Shown one piece after another: positions 37,195 to 48,872 of a stretch of 64,000 bases of DNA (position 1 is its first letter; every line of letters starts with the position of its first letter). The notes beneath the pieces were generated by a model, which saw nothing but the letters and a program-made list of their open reading frames with translations, had not been told where the DNA came from and did no database searches. This DNA is from Pseudoscleropodium purum (taxonomy: Eukaryota; Streptophyta; Bryopsida; Hypnales; Brachytheciaceae): contig OZ017795.1 in NCBI GenBank assembly GCA_963969395.1, positions 36,375,063-36,439,062 on the forward strand, given 5' to 3'. Position numbers and translations under genes: made by a program.

Positions 37195-37426
37195 GGGTCG
37201 GCTTCGTTACCTCCATTCAAATTGCTTCAACTTCGGTGTCCACTGGTGGCAGAGACTCGTTTCCTCTGGCCCTAATCTTGAGCCTAGTACTTCCAAGCCT
37301 GTCCTGTCCAAGAAGTACAGTAGAACTTACATCGGGAAGCTGAGGAGTGCTGAAGGACGTCACATGTAAACTGGCACTCTCTCCCAGCGAGACTCACAGG
37401 GAACTCAGTACGTATGCAGTAAGCCC

Positions 37427-37432
37427 CACGTG
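37427..37432. promoter_or_regulatory. G-box-like CACGTG upstream of GST copy B
   Basis: A CACGTG palindrome about 760 bp upstream of the start codon. The aligned sequence in copy A (near 30700) reads CCCGCGTTC instead. Regulatory role is inference. Confidence 0.25.
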
Positions 37433-38195
37433 TATCTGACTCACATAATTCCTATCTCTAGAAAACTCTGCAGGAGATCAGTAGGTAAGTCCAATTATTC
37501 CCACGTTTTTCGGTTGCATTGCCTGTAGAATTGCAACAGCTCCTCCTGAAGTTGAACGCCATCGCTGCGTCAAATTTGAGGCCATTGCTGCACTCGTGCC
37601 GACTTTGGAGCGTCTCCTGCCGCGCCGCTACTGTGAAACTGCAAGCTCTCTGAGGAGTGTCACAGATCGATCTTCAGATTAAGGTACTAGTGGATAATTA
37701 GTATTCACATCGTTTTATTAGCATTGATTTTTTATGGAGTACTTAGAAGTGGGATCCTACATTGTTGTGGAGAGATCATTTTGGGTAAAAAACAACCGAA
37801 CTCGCTTTGAGATCAAATTCTTATCAGTACGTCTGAAGTCTGATTCGATATTCTTATACAATCATCCAAATTAAGTGGCTGAGTGAAGTTAGGTCACTAT
37901 TGAAAGCGAAAATAGACAACCCCACGTCCTAATTATCAAAGAGCAGTGGTGATGGACATTAGCCAAGACAAGCGTACTCCACCTGTAGTAAGTCCAACCA
38001 AACATGAGTTGTTGGTAACAGGGGTCAGCATAGGAGGCGGAAATGAACTGGTGTTTGTTGGACGGAGCTCAGAACTATTGCTGACTCGATCAGTTCGAAT
38101 GCTGTTTTAAGAAAAAACAGTCATGGAAGGCGCTTGTTGCTTTGAGTTTTCTGCAGGACATTAGGGCTGGCAGTGAAGGATTCAAGTGTTCAGCC

Positions 38196-40272
38196 ATGGT
38201 GATGAAGCTGTATGGGATGTGCACTACGAATGTGCAGCGTGCCATTCTGCCACTCTTCGAGACCAAGGTATAGATTTCTCCTCTTCCAGGATCTCGTGCT
38301 AACAGAAGTTGATCTGTTCGAGTTCATTGCAAACAATAGCTTACTAACTAATTGCTAACATAATTAACCTGTGATTGTAAACTGCGGGCTGTGTTGAAGG
38401 TGGATGTTGAGAAAGAATTAGAGTTGGTGAAGGTGAACGTATTGGACGGACATCACCCGCGGCCCAATTTCACCCGAAAGCAGGTAAACCAGACACTTTC
38501 TTTGCTGAATGTTTGCTTAGAATTTGAAGTAAACCAGAAACGTTGCTTGTCCTAAAGTTTCAGCCATTGTTGATGAAGTTTTTTCTTTCATGGACTGTGG
38601 CTGCAGCCTTTTGGACAAGTCCCTTACTTCGAGGATGGCGACATCACAATCTTCGGTAAGCAGGTTTCTAACTACTTAGAAACAGCTCAAGCAGGCTAGG
38701 ATCATTCCAACGGTTCATTTGTGGGCAATGTCGGTGATAAATGATACTTCTTACTGTGAGACATTGAAGTTCACACCACAACCTAATTATGACACGTACC
38801 CAAATGCAAACACTTCAAAATTCAAGCATAATCATGAGTTCACCTCAATATCCCAACTTGTGTTAGTTTTTGAACAACTACCAAGAATACTTTGAACCCT
38901 TCTAAAGATGTTTGTAGCAAGTTAAAGGACTAATATCAACAAAGAGAGTCTGGTCAAAAGTGTGCACAAATCTATTTGTAACAAAGAGAGACTCACATCA
39001 CTTTTCATAACAAATATGCTGGCAAGTGTGGATAGTATTGGATTATATGTTCAAGCTTGTTGCTTTAATTTGAGCAATCCACTAGTTTTTTACATTCTTT
39101 CACTACAGTGCCTGTTAAGAAGCAATACCATTCTCCTAGTGAATGAGCTCTTTACTTGCTACTTGGGAATCCTTTTTCTTTCATTTGCTAACAAGAAAAT
39201 TAAATGAAACTATACTCCAAGCTTAAAATCTTGCACTTAAGTGTGGTTGCCCTTAGTACCTTCTTCCATCTTAAGCCCTCTAGCTCAAGAGGCCAAATTC
39301 TTTTGAACTTATGGAGAGGTATGTGGCATTATGCCACTTGTCTAGTTAGGTTGGAATTGTCTTCACTTTTTAACATGTAAAGTTCATGAAATAGCTAAGG
39401 CAAAAAAGGGTGCATATTCTAATGCACATTTCCATACAAACATCAAAATTGGGGTTCAATACTAGTGCAAATTGGACATAAGTAAGCACCTAGAGTGCAT
39501 GAAAAGACTTTGAATACCATATTAAGGTAACTACACCTAATTGTGAGTTCTTTCTAAGACCATCCCCTTGAGATGCTTCCCTACAATGTACTCTTACTAT
39601 TCATGAGAGTCTAGGGTCAGTTTTGGAAACACCTATTCTCAACACTTTGAAAATTCATACTCCGTACTTTATTTATCCAGTGTCCAATAAATGTCAACTT
39701 GATAATACGAACCACACTCAATTGCTCAGACGCATTCATGTGTAGTTGCCTTACGCAATTGCCCGAACTAACTGGGACTTGAACCTCCACGTACAACCTT
39801 GACAGAATCCCGAGCCATCGCCAGGTACTTAGCCGAGAAATACGAAGGTCAAGGAACAAATCTCCTGGGCAAGACGGCCAAGGAGAGAGCGGCCGTGCAC
39901 CAGTGGTGCGAGACCGAAGCCCACAGCTTCAGGGAAGCCTGTTTACCCTTGATCAGGGAACTTTACTACGCGGAAGCTCAGAAACGACCTGTGGACGAAG
40001 AAATTGTGAAACGCAGTGAGCCTGGGTTCAACCAAGTGCTGGACACTTACGAAGCGCATCTAAGCTCGCAAGGGACCAAGTACTTGGCCGGGGATCAGTA
40101 CTCCCTGGCGGAGATTTTCCACACGCCAATTGTGCATTTTCTGGTGCAGCGTCGGCCGGATTTCTTCGCAACGCGGCCTCGTGTGTCGGCGTGGGTGAAG
40201 GACATCACCACTCGTCCCTCGTTCGTGAAGTGTCTCCAAATGGACTGGGAAAGCGCTCCGCGTCTGGAGTAG
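38196..40272 (+). CDS. Phi-class glutathione S-transferase, copy B (4 exons)
   Basis: Glutathione-conjugating detoxification enzyme, cytosolic by family. Exons: 38196-38267, 38400-38483, 38607-38655 and 39806-40272, all with GT-AG borders and consistent phase, giving 223 residues. N-terminal thioredoxin-like domain with MVMKLYG, canonical PFGQVPYFEDGD (residues 53-64) and ESRAI (69-73), the last two supplying glutathione contacts in the family. The residue aligned with the catalytic Ser is Thr11, which keeps a hydroxyl. The C-terminal domain differs from copy A at only three residues. Intron 3 is the longest and hosts a miniature element. This copy looks more likely to be catalytically competent than copy A. 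Confidence 0.92.
39523..39753. mobile_element. Miniature element with TAAGGTAACTAC ends, copy 2
   Basis: Left end TAAGGTAACTACACCTAA, right end TGTGTAGTTGCCTTA, sited in intron 3 of GST copy B about 50 bp before exon 4. Copy A lacks it at this position. Internal text matches the element at 29922 (AACACTTTGAAAATYCATA). It is shorter than copy 1 by internal deletion. Confidence 0.78.
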
Positions 40273-40370
40273 GAGTAGAGTCTGCAGGAATGATTGCACA
40301 AGGTTGTGTGTAGACCGAGCATGTCAGGTAAACCACTGGTTTGCCTTGTTTGCAAGCCTTGTTGGTATTG

Positions 40371-41680
40371 TTGAATTTTTTCTTAAAATTCCAAATAAAG
40401 AGAAATGTGAGAAATGGGGAGAGCAATTGAAATTTTATTTTTTTGACAAAGTATGAGTTTGTTATGAATTTTTGAAGTGTGTTGCTCAATTGGCCCCAAA
40501 GAGTCTCTAGAATACCCCCTATGCCAAACCAACAAAAAGTGTATCCAAAATGCATTTGTCATCTTACTCATGTGAAGGAATTACTTCTACAGTCCATCTA
40601 AAAACCTCCAAATCAAGTACAACTTGTGTCCCACTAAAAAGATTCGTTTATTGATTTCAACCATCCATATTGAATAACCTCATGGGGGCAAGTGGCAAGC
40701 AATCAAGGAGCATTCCTCTCCTAGCAAGCTTGGCCTAGCTTCTCAATGTGAGGCACCTTGTACTTGTTGCTTCTTCAAACCGTTGTGTTGATGATGACTT
40801 TAGCAACCACTTGGGCACTATGAAGATTGTTCATGAAGGGGCCATAGTTTCTTGTTGTGGATATTGGGAATAGATTTACATTTCTAGAATACCATTGTTA
40901 CCACCAACCCTTTAAATCATCAAGAATGACTAGTTGGCAATATTCATGAATGATGCTCAAATATGATACTTTCCACATGGGTTTTGGGTGCTTGAATGAG
41001 GGCACCTAAGTTGGAGATTTTCTGTAGATCTAGGAGATGGGTTATTGGTTCTTGAATGCATGTATCACTAGCATAAAGACTAAAAATGTAGTTAATCCTT
41101 GATGAAGAAGATTTTTGGAGGTTTTTAGAAGGATAGAAGGAATATAATATTTCCTAACATGGCTATAATATGAAGGTCTAAGAAAGTTGCTTGTGATGAA
41201 ATTACACCTAAAAATAGAAGTTTTTATTGCATTCACTAATCACTCCATTACCATCATTCAAGACATTAATTGTAGCCACTAACTAAACCTTGTGTAGCCC
41301 AAATTTTATTGGAAAAAGTTTATCAAGGTTTAATGCAAGACTTTAATGGGTCATTCTTCATGCATTAAAGAAAAAATCAGACCTCTAGAGGGTCGCCATA
41401 TAGTGACATTTTAAGGATTTTTACTTTATACTTGGATACCTATACTTAGAATTGTACTAACTAGAGGTTCACCTTGTCTAACTTGTGAAGCTAGTTAGAA
41501 CTTACAAGTGAGGGTGCAATAAAAGATTGTTTAATATTCAACCCAATATCCATTTGGGATTTTTAATCATCTTACAATATAAAGTGTTAAATACATTCTA
41601 CTGATTTTGGCAACTAGCTTTAAATCTAAAGCTACTTCATTGGGTGTATTGGAAGATTAGAAGAAAAGTTTTTTTAATAT
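40371..41680. other. Intergenic region downstream of GST copy B
   Basis: No gene recognised. Open frames here are short and without motifs. Confidence 0.45.
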
Positions 41681-41773
41681 AAGTAGGGTGGTAGTAGGTA
41701 AAACGATCCATATGGGATATGTAAATTAAGATCAATAGGTACTCAACTGCTCATAGTTAATTCAAATTAAACG

Positions 41774-42229
41774 TAGGAATTGTGCATAAAGTAGAATTTC
41801 AGACCTCATTTTAGCATAATACAATATATTTTTTCAAAAACTTTGAACCAAAAAAAGTTAGAGAATCAAGCTAAGTTTTATCTCCTTATTTTAGCACAGT
41901 ATAATATCTTTTTTCAAAAACTTTGAACTAAAAAAAGTTGGAGAATCAAGCTAAGTTTTATCTTCAAAAATATGTTTGAGGTTTAGAGATTCCAACCAAA
42001 GGTTATGGAGAAATTTCAACGGAGTTGAAAGGATATTTTTTTAGATGTTTTTAAACCCCCTCTCTAAAATTTATCTATAACCTTTGGTTGAAGTCTCTAA
42101 ACCTCAAATAGATTCTTAGAAATAAAACTTAGCTTTATTTCCCAATGTTTTTTAGTTCAAAGATTTTGAAAAATGATATTCTACTGTCATAAAATGAGAT
42201 CTGAAATTCTACTTTGAGCACAATTGCTA
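41774..42229. repeat. Foldback element, copy 1
   Basis: The left half (TAGGAATTGTGCATAAAGTAGAATTTC...) is the imperfect complement of the right half (...GAAATTCTACTTTGAGCACAATTG). The left arm contains a tandem duplication of an 80-bp block (TTCAAAAACTTTGAAC...). A related foldback lies at 52762-53122, and homology extends into flanks on both sides (about 41690-42430 and 52670-53290). Confidence 0.7.
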
Positions 42230-42925
42230 TGTTTTTGACAATTAGTGGTCAAACTCTCATCTTTAAATTATCCCATACCCTTTGAGGATTCATGATAGAC
42301 AATTGATTTCATTATAAAAACAACCTTTTCATCCTTCATTCTTATCAATTGTCAATAAAGTAAGTCTTTTACATTGCCATCAAATAATTTCTTGATGGTG
42401 GATGGTAATTGGACTATTTTGAACATTTCCTTTTCTTTCAATAATTTGGTAAAAGTGCAAGAAGCATCAAATTACAAATTTAATAATGAATTGGACTTCT
42501 AGTACTTAGATTTTGAGACACTTCAAACATTGACAACCATTCATCATCACAATGTAACCTAAGCAACAATAAGGAAAAATAATAATAAAAGTAGGTGATA
42601 AAAATGTAAGATTCAAGGTCCTCTAAGGGCTTTCTAGTGGCCCTCTATGGGCCTAGTATTTTTTTTAATGCTAGTGTCTATGATGAATCTTTTGCATGTC
42701 ATAGGCTAATTTACCTTAGTATCCAATGCGGGGAAGGTGGAGCAACTTATCACCCAAAAGCTATACATTTTTTTGAACAAAATATTAGATGGAAGATTTT
42801 CCTATTTTCAATGGATTCAATTGCAACAAAATCATAAGACAACATAGCTATGTAATTATGGATGAGTTTATAAACATTTAGATGAATATGTGTGTTTTCA
42901 ACCATGTTCTATTTGTTGTATCCAT
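42230..42925. other. AT-rich spacer
   Basis: No gene recognised. The part up to about 42430 belongs to the sequence shared with the flank at 53136-53290. Confidence 0.4.
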
Positions 42926-43860
42926 GTTAACCCCTGAAGTTCGTCGACTATGTTTTTGCCAAAAACTCTCCAAAACTGCCATTTCTTATAGAAGTTTCAA
43001 AATTTAGAAAAAAAACATTTTTGGTCACATGTAACCATAGGATCTTGAAGTGCACTATTTTGAAAAGATGTGGTAAGAATTTCAGAAATTTCCAACTTGT
43101 AAATTGCAAGATATTAGCATTTGAAGTGACAAAAATCATTTTTTTGTCCATGCAAAAAACCAGGCAGCTGAACTTCACAAGGTCACATTTGTATGAAAAA
43201 ATGTTCAAAATGATTGCAACTCTTTGAATTCATTCTTCAAGGCATGTTGGCTACAAGCTTGAAAATTTTTAGATCATTTGAAATTGTACAACATATAGGA
43301 AAAAAATAGTAAGTAGAAAGATGTAGAGAATGGTTCAAAATATTACATTATTAACAATTTGTTTATGGAAAAAAAAATTCCAATACCAATGGTTTCAATG
43401 TTGTAATAAACAATCTTCACCTACTTTTTTTTAATTCTTTTTCAAAAATATTTAAAATTGAGTTCAATAAAGGACTTCAAAGTTTATTTTCGGGTAGAAA
43501 ATCCATAACTGCCTACAAACTAAAACACCTCATAACTTTGACTCATTGACCAAAATGGAATGATCCAAAGCTTTTAGTGTATAGATAAATATAGAAAACC
43601 AATTTCAAATTTGGATTTTTGAAAAAAAATGATTATTTCAAATCTACTCAGATTGCCCGAGTTAAGAAACAAACTACATATTAGGCCATAACTTTTGACT
43701 CATATTTCCAAATGTCCTGAAATTTAGTGCTCATGAAAGATATTCCTTATCCACACCTTCTAGCAAAATTTGGGCCAAAAATATAGAATTCTCTAGTTAC
43801 ACGCACTTGCCCAAAATTTCTCTGTTGCCAAAAAACGCAATTTGGTCCTTTAGGGGTTAA
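42926..43860 (+). mobile_element. 935-bp element with GTTAACCCCT ends, copy 1
   Basis: Left end GTTAACCCCTGAAG, right end CCTTTAGGGGTTAA. A second copy lies in inverted orientation at 44809-45758. The termini resemble those of the 530-bp elements in the tandem units, and the text just inside the left end (CTCCAAAACT) recurs near 17090 and 24865. Non-coding; superfamily not identified. Confidence 0.6.
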
Positions 43861-44220
43861 TGGATGTAACTTCACCACTTCCTAGGAGATTGCTTTTTTG
43901 CATTGTATAAAAATAATGAAAAAATTCCCCTTTATATTGCCCCATCTATTAGAGCTAGGTTTGCCAATTTCCATGGGCAATCACAACTTTTGCAAACTCT
44001 AGCATACTTGTGTAAAACCTACCCATAGGAGACTACTTGTTTTGAAATGAAACATTTGTTAGGTTTAAAGTACTTCTAGAATAGAGACTTTATTCAAGAT
44101 GGTCTTTAGACCAACACTATTATTACTATTATGATTGGATGGTAGTGTAGTAGATGACAATGGTATGGAGGTGTTTACTCAATTTTGAATTCAAGAGGGT
44201 AACTTTGTTTATGACAATTT
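43861..44220. other. AT-rich spacer
   Basis: Between two repeats; nothing recognised. Confidence 0.4.
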
Positions 44221-44223
44221 TAA

Positions 44224-44365
44224 TCACTATAGTTAGAAAATTTATTTTTTCTATTGATTTAGTCACGTTGATTTGGTTCACTTTTCTATCCAAATCAAAA
44301 GAAAAGTGAACCAAACTAATGCAACCAAATCAATAGAAAAAATGAATTTTCTAGTAGTATAATGA
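44224..44365. repeat. Imperfect inverted repeat, 64-bp arms
   Basis: Arms 44224-44287 and 44300-44365 with a 12-base loop. The inner part is perfect (TTTGGTTCACTTTTCT with AGAAAAGTGAACCAAA); the outer parts diverge. It is probably a small foldback transposon or a hairpin relic. Confidence 0.8.
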
Positions 44366-44524
44366 CATTTGAATTTTTTTTAGTGGGTTGCACTTTTGTA
44401 GTAAACTTTGATTTAAATCACATTTATTAGAGCAACATTTAGATTCCAAATTCAATAAAAGTTACATTTCTTTTTTACTTTTTTTTGTACATCTTTAATG
44501 TATCCAAGTTGGGACCAAAGAATA

Positions 44525-46018
44525 AGGGCCACTTTACACCTAGAGGCCGGGCTAATTTTCTTTGAGGCTGATTGCACCAAATTTCAGCCCCTTTTGGCAG
44601 CTAGAGGCCGACCTCAACTACTTACTATCATAAGATTATAATGGGGGTTGATTCTCCCAAGTGTAAAGGCTTTGAGGCCAAGAAGCCAGACCAATTTAAA
44701 AAAAACTAGAAGTGAGAGAGAGGAGGGCTGAAATTTTCACAGCCACTTTATACCAAGAGGTCAATTGCCCAAAATCTAATGGATCTGATTTGTTGAAAAA
44801 AATAATATTTAACTCCTAAATGCCCAAATTGCATTTTTTTAGCAATATAGAAATTTAGGGCAGTTCACTATGAATGGAGTTTTTATTTTTTTTCTTTGAA
44901 ATATTAACACAACATGTGCTTAAGGAGTAGATTTCAGGACCAACAAATTTCATAACTTTTGACTACATGGTTAAAAAGTTATTGTATGATATGTATTTTC
45001 ATTACTTGTTGGACAACCCGAGCAACAAAAAAAACTTCTTTGAAAATCATTTTTTTCAGAAATTAAAATTTGAAATTGGTTCTTTAGATTTATATATACT
45101 TAGAAAGCTTTGAATCATTCCATTTCAATCAATGAGTCAAAAGTTCTGAAGTTTTAGTTTGCACAAGTTTGTGGGTTGCTATTGAATCTCTACTCTAAGA
45201 CAAACTTCAAAGTCCTTTATTTAACTCAATTTTCAATATTTTGGAAAAAAAATAAAAAGGCTAAGTGAACATTGTTTATTACAACATTACTGCCATTGTG
45301 ATTGGAATTTTTCAATTCCATAAATAAATTGTTAACAATTTAGTATTTTGAATCATTCTCTCTTTCTTTTTACTTACTATTTGTTTCCTATAGTTGTACA
45401 ATTCCAAATGATTTGAAATTTTTCAAGCATATAGACAACTTAACTTGAAGAAATAATTTAAAGAATAACCACCATTTTGGACATTTTTTCATACAAATGT
45501 GACCTTATGAAGTGCAGCTGATTGAACTTTCTTAAGGCTTAAAAAAGAATTTTTGTCACTTCAAGTGCTAATATCTTGCAATCTATATGGTGGAAATTTC
45601 TGAATTTTTTTGCACATTTTTTTAAACTAGCATACTACAAGATCCTATGATTACATGTGTTCAAAAATGTTTTTTTTCAAAATTTTTGTACTTGTACTAG
45701 AAGTGGTAGTTTTGGAGCAGTTTTGGTGAAAACATAGTCAAATTCATTTAAGAGTTAAAAAAACAGTTTTTCTAATTGAAATCTGACATTGGTTCCTAGG
45801 CCAAGAATTGAGCTCCCATTTTTGGTGCACCCAATTCATCAAGCTCGGGCTGTGTCAGATCATGTCCTTTTTGGATAATAAACTCATTGCACCAAATTGG
45901 CCCAACCTCTTGGTATAAAGGAGTTGGGGCCAATTTTAGCATTTTGTCCATTCACAAGTGAAGATTCTTGGCCTCTTGTATAAAAAATTCTCCCAACCTC
46001 TAGATGTAAAGCAGCCCT
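44525..46018. mobile_element. Transposon relic with AGGGCYRCTTTACAYCTAGAGG-type ends
   Basis: The ends AGGGCCACTTTACACCTAG and its near complement CTAGATGTAAAGCAGCCCT face each other, with AATA directly outside both. The subterminal parts repeat TTGGCCTCTTG / AAGAGGCC-like text. The middle is occupied by the inverted 950-bp element (44809-45758), so this is a nested insertion. Original coding content, if any, is gone. Confidence 0.65.
44809..45758 (-). mobile_element. 950-bp element with TTAACYCCT ends, copy 2 (inverted)
   Basis: Reverse complement of 42926-43860 over its whole length by eye. For example, the block around TTATTACAACATTACTGCC here matches the complement of 43395-43415. It sits inside the transposon relic 44525-46018. 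Confidence 0.6.
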
Positions 46019-47880
46019 AATATCACTTTAGAGAGGTTATTGGCTTACAAAAGTTCTACTACATTCATCATGCCTATAATTCTATTACACAAATACATCA
46101 AATTATAACAAATTTTCATGACAAATTTTCACAACCAATTACTTAGAACAATTGCTCAAGTATTTGCAAAAATATTTCTCACAAATTGCTAAAAGAATTG
46201 TCAAAAATTGTGCACAAATTGTCAAACTATGAGAAAAATAAAAGTACTAGAGTAAGAAATAGAATTGCAAGGACAAAAAAAGCTTGGAGAACTAGGAATT
46301 TAGGAAACCTATCAATTATTTATATGAATCTTGGAAATATTAAATTTCAAGTCTAAAATCCTAAAATCATCAAACCCTATCATATTTTGTATGGGATTAG
46401 TGGCATTTTTGAAAAATTATTCAAATATGCAGCAAAGTTGTTTTACATCTAGGTTTGGTAGTATTAAGGGAAAATCTCAATACAATGATGTGAATTCACA
46501 AGTAAAGTAGGCTTGTAGATATGAATTTATCATTGCTACATTGGTCAAGTGTATAGAGACTCTGAGACTACAAATTTACCATGGTTGGAAATGAACTTAT
46601 AAGGGACTCCAAATACGAATACTTTTTGCTCATCTTAGTCATTCTAAATAATTTGTTCTAGTCATCTTCGCAAGGATGGTATATTCAAACATCATTCACT
46701 TTGTCAAATTTGTACAAAAGAACATACTATACAATTTCATGGCAAATATTGTAGAATTACAACATCCAGATGATTGTTGCCTAGACATTGTCAATCATTT
46801 GTCTTATGGACGATAAATGTTTTGAGTATTGATCTTCATCCAACACTCATTGAAGAAACCTAGGAAACTATATAATATATCCACGAACTAAAGAAAGAAT
46901 TATCTACTTGAATCAATGCTGTAGTTATTTTAAATTACTACTTATTATGATTTTTCTTAGTCAAAGTGATTTTACAATCTTTAGTTTGAAAAAATAGGAA
47001 TTAAGGTTATATGAAATTGCAATCATTAATTTCAAAAATTCCCCCTATCTATTTCATATTGCATTAAATATTAATTCAACCTTTAAGCAATAAACAAAGT
47101 TCAAAGGGGCTTGGTTTTCAAAGAATCTTTATGAATTTTTTTCAATACTCAACTATCATTGAACTTCTTGATATTCATTTTGTCTTCATGAGATGTATCT
47201 ATCAATCTAAGGTTTTGGATTTTGAATCACAATTTGAACTTGTAATTTTTCCATTAGAAAGTTTGATAATTTTTTAAAATAATAGCTTTGAAGTAGCCCA
47301 TGGCCTTAAGAAAGTTGTAGATGATCATCATTGATTGGTCCTTTGAACAAGCTACGTGATGCTTATATAAGAAACATTCTAAAATCCAAGTTTGGACAAC
47401 CCTTCCAAGACCAAAAATATCCTTTGAAGATTAATGCATCCTATTTTATATAAATGTCATACTATTTGAAATTCTAAAGACTTTGCAAAAGTTAAAACTT
47501 CAAGAAAGTTGCAATTTGGGGGAACTTTTTGAACCTTTAGATTTTTATATACCAAAATTGGATGCCACCATTAAATAATATGAAGTTTGCAATATTGAAT
47601 TTCATATACAACATCATATATATGAACTTTATATGTTAATGAGAAGGGTTTTCATTTGTTGGTGATGAGTAGACTTGATAATTTAAAGGTTTAAAAGGAA
47701 AAGAACTACAATTGCTCACTTGAAGGCATTGCCATTCAAAGCTAAAAGAGTGACTAGTAAACCATATCTATATAAAAAAAAAAGATAAATATAAAAATAA
47801 TTCTTCATTTTCTTCAATTATAAGGCAATTAGAACCAGTCTATATGCTTGACCTTTGATAAAAATATGGGAAATTATTAT
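46019..47880. other. AT-rich intergenic region
   Basis: About 1.9 kb with no gene, RNA or clear repeat recognised, upstream of the CCT6 5' region. Confidence 0.5.
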
Positions 47881-48087
47881 TTACTGTAAATGAAAATTTG
47901 AGTTCATATTTGAAATTAGAGACCTCCAATTACTTGGGAAATACCCTAAACCAACTAGAGACCCGGATGTGTCTCTTAGGGCAAGCAAGTCTCGACTCTC
48001 GAGTATGGTCTTGTTCACCCAACTGAACCCTCCTTCACACTCCATCCTTTCAAACCGAAGAACACTCATCCATCCAAGCATCCCGCG

Positions 48088-48163
48088 TTCATCCGAGCAC
48101 CCCGACTTCATCCAAAAATACCACATCCATCTAAGCACACCACATTCATCCAGGTGCTCTCAA
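48088..48163. repeat. Degenerate 19-bp tandem repeats upstream of CCT6
   Basis: Four consecutive units: TTCATCCGAGCACCCCGAC, TTCATCCAAAAATACCACA, TCCATCTAAGCACACCACA and TTCATCCAGGTGCTC. A related partial unit precedes them at 48066. They lie in the promoter or leader of CCT6. Confidence 0.7.
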
Positions 48164-48345
48164 CCTTGTTTGCGGCTTCTTCAGCCAAAGCCCTAGAAAC
48201 CTCTAAACCTTCAAACCTTCTTTCTTTGAAGACCGTCCTCGTCTCGATTTTCTGTTTGCTCCATCGCCAGAGCTCGCCTGTTCATCTTCGTTTCTTTGGA
48301 TTGCTCTTCAAAACCAGAAGCAGATAGACAAACGAAGATTGTTCG

Positions 48346-48788
48346 GTAAGCTCGAAGTCTCCCTCATTTTTTTTTCTCCTGCTCTCTGCCCTTCTTCACA
48401 ACCGCATTTGGGACCTTCTTCTCGCCAATCGCCTAGGGTTTCGCAATCTTTGTTCCATTGCAGATATTGACATTTTTTCAGTATCAAATGGTCGTTTTGC
48501 ACTCTTCCCATATTCTAGTTTCCTAATCGGTTTTGTCATTTTCATTTGATACGTGTTTTCTGTTGAAACTGTGGAGGTCTAGTTAGGTTTCGTGAGTTTA
48601 GGTGCAGTTGTGGCTTGAATTTTTTGAGGGTTGTAACTGTGGTAGGTTTCAAGTTGTAGGCTTTTTGGTTCTTCTCCTGTTCAACGATTAAGTCAAGGTT
48701 CTGTAACGGTTAGGGTTCCCTTTCTTCTTTTTAATCTGCGCTGATTTTTTTTAGGGTTTTTTGATCGTTGCGCGGTTTGGTAATGCAG
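48346..48788 (+). promoter_or_regulatory. 5'UTR intron of CCT6 with telo-boxes
   Basis: Donor TTCG|GTAAGC at 48346 and acceptor TAATGCAG at 48788 bound a T-rich 443-bp interval typical of plant leader introns. Two exact TAGGGTTT telo-boxes lie inside (48434-48441 and 48752-48759). Leader introns with such motifs often boost expression of growth-related genes. The intron is inferred from splice signals only. Confidence 0.6.
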
Positions 48789-48872
48789 GGGAGGAACTGT
48801 TGTTTATAGAATAGCGCAATCGGAATCGGAAGATTTTGAAGCTTCTTAGAGCATTGGTAGTGTGCATCAGAA

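Larger units (their letters stand above)
37195..40370. repeat. Segmental duplication, GST copy B
   Basis: Direct partner of 29870-33590. The 5' flank here lacks the miniature element found at 29922. Intron 3 here contains one that copy A lacks. Homology continues about 100 bp past the GST stop codon. Confidence 0.85.
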
